NCBI GenBank assembly: GCA_017379255.1
Contig: JAFNWZ010000345.1
Location: forward strand, 1 to 9,247
Source of the DNA: Akkermansia sp.
Lineage (GTDB): Bacteria; Verrucomicrobiota; Verrucomicrobiia; Verrucomicrobiales; Akkermansiaceae
DNA: 9,247 nt
Reading direction: 5' to 3'
Part shown: positions 6,301 to 9,247 of the stretch, piece by piece
How positions within the stretch are numbered: the first letter of the stretch is position 1
How the letters are laid out: each line of letters starts with the position of its first letter
Notes under the pieces: generated by a model
What the model was told of the DNA's origin: nothing
Database searches by the model: none
Seen by the model: the letters and a program-made list of their open reading frames with translations, nothing else
Translations under genes and position numbers: made by a program

Positions 6301-9247
6301 GTGGGGCATGACGTTGTTAGGCGGTGGCACTACCACCATTTCCGGTACTGTAACGCTGCAGACAGAAGCCTTGTCCATAGGTAAGCAGACGCTGAATCTC
6401 GTCAGCGGAGCAAATGTAACCACAGATACGCTGACTGCTGGAAATACGGCAAATGACCAACCCACGCAGATTAACATCGGGGCGGGAGCCTCGCTCACCG
6501 TTACAGGCAGCACCGATAATGACTCCACCAAAAACAGCTTCCTGCTGGCGCACTGGGGCTCTTCGGCTTCCTCGCTTGTGCTGGATGGCGGTACCCTGAC
6601 CGCCCGGAATACGAGCCTGCTCATGGGATGGGACTCTTCCGGCCGGTTTGAGGTTCTCTCCGGCACAGCCAATTTGAAGGGCATACGCTTCTCCACTGAA
6701 AGAAATAACAGCGATACCCTTCTGCTCGGCACAGCTGAGGGCGGCACAGGCCGTCTCAATCTGGGCAGCAATGGCATCACCGGCATCCGGAGCAATGATG
6801 TTGTCAACCTCGGCAACGGCACCATCAGCGCCACGGCAGACTTTGCCATCAGCAACAAGTCCGGAGAAGCCGCCTCTATCAACATGGTGGGCACTTCCAT
6901 GGGTACCGTGTTTGATACAAATGGGCACACGATTACGGTGAACACTGCTATTGCCGGTGCTGGCAATATAATCAAAACCGGTGCCGGCGTGCTGAATCTG
7001 GCCGGAAGCGGCGCAGAGTTCCGTGGTAATATCTCCGTAACAGAGGGAGCCCTGGCGCTCAATGCAACGAGCAAAGATATATTTGCCGCAGCCTCCTCCG
7101 TGACCATCGGGAATGCCACATTGGATTTATCGGCCATTGATTTCTCAGACCCGGCCAATGCCATCAATCTGGCAAACCCGATATCGTTCGATGCGAATTC
7201 CACAGTTGCATTCGGAGCGATGGAATCTGGCATAAGCTACCAGATTTTCTCGTTCACCGGTGGAGCTGCAGAAGGCTGGTATAACCTCGGACTGAGCAAT
7301 TTCACCATCAACGGTGTTTCCCTTGCAGACATGGGACATGCCTCCCTTTCCCTGAGCATGAATGGTACCTTCTCGTACACTGCCGGCTGGGAACTTGAAT
7401 GGAATGGTGGAAATTCCGGCTCCTGGTCAACCAGCCCTGATGACGAAGCATGGCTGACCACTGGCATGGATGCGGGTGCATCAACTTCTTTCAGCACAGG
7501 CTTCACCAATGGAGATAAAGTAACCTTCACAGGAGACACTACTGCCACACTGGGTTCCGATATCATGGTCGCCTCCATGAATGTGAACAACGGTACGGTA
7601 GTGGTGAAGGACGCCGGCAGCCATGCCTTCAAGGCAAACGCTATCAACGTGGCAGACGAGGCGCACCTGCAGCTTCGCTACACAGACGCCAATGCCGCTG
7701 CCAATAATTCCATCACTAAACTGGTACTGGGAGATAATGCCAGCTTCTCTACTCATGATGAGAAGGCTGCAACGGCAGCAACCACTATCGAAACCCTGCA
7801 GCTGGACGGAGCATCTGCCTCAGTGGAAGATGCTTACCACTCCGGCATCTATCACATCCAGACTCTCACACTGGGAGATGAACTTGCCTCTTCCACGCTC
7901 AATCTGGTAAAGGACACGGCCTCGACAAATGTTACCGTATTCCAGCTGGGCAGCAGCACCGCCGCTGCGGGTAACTTTGCAGGTTCCATCAACCTCACCT
8001 GCACTGCCGAATCGACTCATTCCAGACCGGCAGCCATCATCATTTCGAACAAAGACATCGCGGCCAATGCGGTCATCAATCTGATCGGCACCAAGTCCAG
8101 CAACGCGGGCGCAGCCCTGGCGCTGGGAATCAATGCAGACAACACTACCATAGCAGGTCTGGAATCCGGCCGCGAAATGGGAGCGAAGGCCAAGTTGTTC
8201 TCCGGCTCCATCGGGGCCTCTACTTCCCAGCAATGGAATACCAGCAACATCATCAATGCCAGCAACCGTACGCTGACCATCAACACAGCCAAGGGGGGAG
8301 ACTACGCGTTCCATGGCGAGGTGATGGCTGTCAACAACAGCAAACTCAACCTGGTGAAGGATGGCGAAGGCACCCAGCGATTCCTGGGCTCCGGCAGTTT
8401 CGGTTCAATTACCGTAAACGAAGGTATGCTGGAACTGGGCGGCAGCATGGCAGCTTCCTCCTCTTACCAGGTTGCGGCAAATGCCAGTCTGGAAGTCAAC
8501 ACAACGGGCACATTCTCATCAACCAGCGGTATAACCAAGGATGGTGAAGGCACCATGACGGTTTATTCCCAGGTGAAGATGGGTCACATGCTCTCCACGA
8601 AGGCTGGTGAGTTTGTAGTTGCCTACACGGGAGCAGATGGAAACTCCATCAATTCTATCGACGGAGCCATGACCGGGGGCAACACCGCCAACGGCGTTGT
8701 ACGTGTGGCAGAGAACGCCAGTCTGACCGTAGGCGGCTGGCTCTGGAGCAGAGGTAATACGGGCATTCTGCTCGAGAAGGGGGCAAAACTCAACCTCTCC
8801 CTCTATAATCTGAGCATCAGCAACAAGGGAAGCGAAACGGCACGCTTTGGCGGGGCCAGTACTGCTGGCAGTCAGTACAGTGAAACAAACACCGGCTACG
8901 AAATCAGCAACGCTCATGTGGTTTCCACAAAGAGCAATGGCATGACGCTCGGCAATAAGCTGACCAATTCCTCTGTGGAAAACGGGGGCAGCGGCACGTT
9001 GACAGTAAGCAACAGTGGCAATACGCTCACTGGCATCCACGCCACAGGGGGCAATGTGCTGGTACAGGGCATCTCGAAGCTCGAACTTGCGGAACTGGAA
9101 ATTGCCGAAAGAAAGAACATCACCACTACGGGGGAGGTAACGGTCAGCACCCTGGCCAAGCTGGCAGAAGGAGCTACGCTCATTGCCACCAACCTGACCC
9201 TGGAAAGCGGCGCTACGGTGGAATTGGGTGGCACATTCACCCTGGAA
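3353..9247 (+). CDS. giant autotransporter passenger, continuation of the S6 protease gene (partial, no stop in window)
   Basis: The frame is open from 3350 to the window edge, with coding sense from 3353 (1965 codons) and no stop. It continues the passenger of the protease gene upstream: Thr/Ser/Gly/Asn/Ala-rich, regular short beta-strands, few cysteines, PATR-type repeats, and W-x-G module boundaries at 5480-5524 and 7400-7453. There is no signal peptide, protease motif or beta-barrel in this part; the C-terminus lies beyond 9247. The first ATG is at 3416, preceded by GGAGGG (3400-3405) with 10 bases between, so an automatic gene caller would probably start a separate gene there. A product starting there would lack an export signal, which argues that this is the second half of one gene. 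A basic, cysteine-bearing insert (CWYRC at 4469-4483) interrupts the beta-helix pattern. Function of the passenger is unknown; a surface-exposed rod or adhesin role is inferred from the family. Confidence 0.8.
3354..3370 (+). other. hairpin directly after the A run at the frameshift
   Basis: GCTACCG (3354-3360) pairs with CGGTGGC (3364-3370) over the loop CTT, giving seven pairs including one G-U wobble. It begins one base after the A run 3349-3352. It could promote polymerase or sequencing slippage, or stall ribosomes. However, it lies closer to the slip site than the 5-8 base spacer usual for programmed -1 frameshifting. It may also be chance in GC-rich coding sequence. Confidence 0.35.
3400..3418 (+). 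promoter_or_regulatory. possible internal ribosome binding site and ATG
   Basis: GGAGGG at 3400-3405 is a strong Shine-Dalgarno match, 10 bases before ATG 3416-3418 in the downstream frame and 16 bases after the TGA that ends the upstream frame. No GTG or TTG codon lies earlier in that frame. Terminating ribosomes could reinitiate here. It could equally be a chance match inside the codons for Leu-Glu-Gly. Confidence 0.35.
3779..3877 (+). repeat. PATR-type repeat
   Basis: The unit reads L-L-K-T-G-Q-G-T-L-S-M, then W-S-G-G-L-T-I-R-E-G-Q-V-N-I. This is the usual K-T-G-x-G-T-L start, a central F/W-S-G, and the x-E-G-x-L/V-x-I close of autotransporter-associated beta-strand repeats. It lies about 430 bases after the frameshift and in the same frame as all later units. 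Confidence 0.65.
4409..4519 (+). other. cysteine-bearing basic insert in the beta-helix
   Basis: The stretch begins WSKNVVDSKKNPNS and contains C-W-Y-R-C (4469-4483), then N-N-G-S-S. It is rich in Lys, Asn and aromatics and breaks the T/S/G strand pattern on both sides. Cysteines are rare in autotransporter passengers; two spaced by three residues could form a small disulfide loop once outside the cytoplasm. It probably projects from the helix as a loop. No named domain is recognised. Confidence 0.4.
5474..5653 (+). repeat. passenger module boundary, W-x-G type, copy 1
   Basis: The motif L-Y-W-T-G-K-Q-S-S-N-W-D-S-D-I-N-W has its first Trp at 5480-5482. It is followed by a KAGAYVMLDS strand and V-S-T-L. 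Just before it lies a S-G-D-Y-L-L-V segment. The same order, with G-x-x-Y-x-I-F before and W-N-G...W...W plus N-G-D-K-V-T-F after, recurs at 7388. Such W-x-G...W...W blocks are common between beta-helix sections in large PATR-containing proteins. Confidence 0.5.
6965..7063 (+). repeat. PATR-type repeat
   Basis: The unit reads N-I-I-K-T-G-A-G-V-L-N-L-A-G-S-G, then F-R-G-N-I-S-V-T-E-G-A-L-A-L-N. This is the best match to the autotransporter-associated beta-strand repeat pattern in the window: K-T-G-x-G-x-L-x-L-x-G, F-x-G-x-I-x-V, E-G-x-L-x-L. Confidence 0.7.
7388..7599 (+). repeat. passenger module boundary, W-x-G type, copy 2
   Basis: The block runs W-E-L-E-W-N-G-G-N-S-G-S-W, then E-A-W (7451-7453), then F-T-N-G-D-K-V-T-F-T and N-V-N-N-G-T-V-V-V. 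Its W-x-G Trp at 7400-7402 is 1920 bases (640 codons) after that of copy 1 at 5480. The two copies suggest that the passenger is built of successive similar sections, the last one starting here and running past the edge. Confidence 0.5.
8351..8440 (+). repeat. PATR-type repeat
   Basis: The unit reads L-V-K-D-G-E-G-T-Q-R-F-L-G-S, then F-G-S-I-T-V-N-E-G-M-L-E-L-G. It keeps the K-D-G-x-G-T start and the I-T-V-N-E-G-x-L-E-L close of the family. A partial second unit (I-T-K-D-G-E-G-T-M-T-V) follows at about 8527-8560. Confidence 0.65.

Noticed and set aside
6079..7233. 384-codon open frame on the minus strand
   Set aside because: It is antisense to the passenger, with low-complexity Val/Pro/Ser/Leu composition typical of reading Thr/Gly/Asn-rich codons backwards, and no domain.

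Overview
The window is almost entirely one very large plus-strand gene for a secreted, autotransporter-type serine protease of the S6 (IgA1 protease / SPATE) family. It begins at 168 and runs off the right edge at 9247 without a stop. The protein style suggests a Verrucomicrobiota gut bacterium, most likely Akkermansia or a close relative. The clues are a short signal peptide starting MKLHLNLSLRRALLA, very long Thr/Ser/Gly/Asn-rich beta-helical stretches, autotransporter-associated beta-strand repeats, and moderately high GC. This assignment comes from recognition of the protein style, not from a database match.

Layout. Bases 1-85 hold nothing I can identify. A good sigma-70-type promoter with an extended -10 lies at 86-113, and a perfect 6-bp stem-loop sits at or next to the predicted transcript 5' end (120-143). 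The first reading frame (168-3383, 1071 codons) encodes the signal peptide, an S6 protease domain with a complete catalytic triad (H115, D159, S269), the S6-specific region that follows it (to about residue 640), and the start of the beta-helix. This frame ends at a TGA at 3381-3383. The same kind of sequence continues at once in the -1 frame (coding sense from 3353) for 1965 more codons to the edge. Adding a single A to the A4 run at 3349-3352 would join both parts into one uninterrupted protein of at least 3027 residues.

The second part is passenger: PATR-type repeats, long beta-helix, and two W-x-G...W...W module boundaries about 640 codons apart. No beta-barrel or other anchor is visible; if present it lies beyond 9247. 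As written, the protease half would be exported without its C-terminal part, and the second half would have no signal peptide. The locus is therefore a broken gene, a sequencing or assembly error, or a case of frameshifting or reinitiation. The break lies in the second copy of a diverged internal tandem duplication, and the first copy independently confirms which frame is correct on each side.

No tRNA, rRNA, CRISPR array, insertion sequence or terminator was seen. All minus-strand open frames appear to be shadows of this gene.
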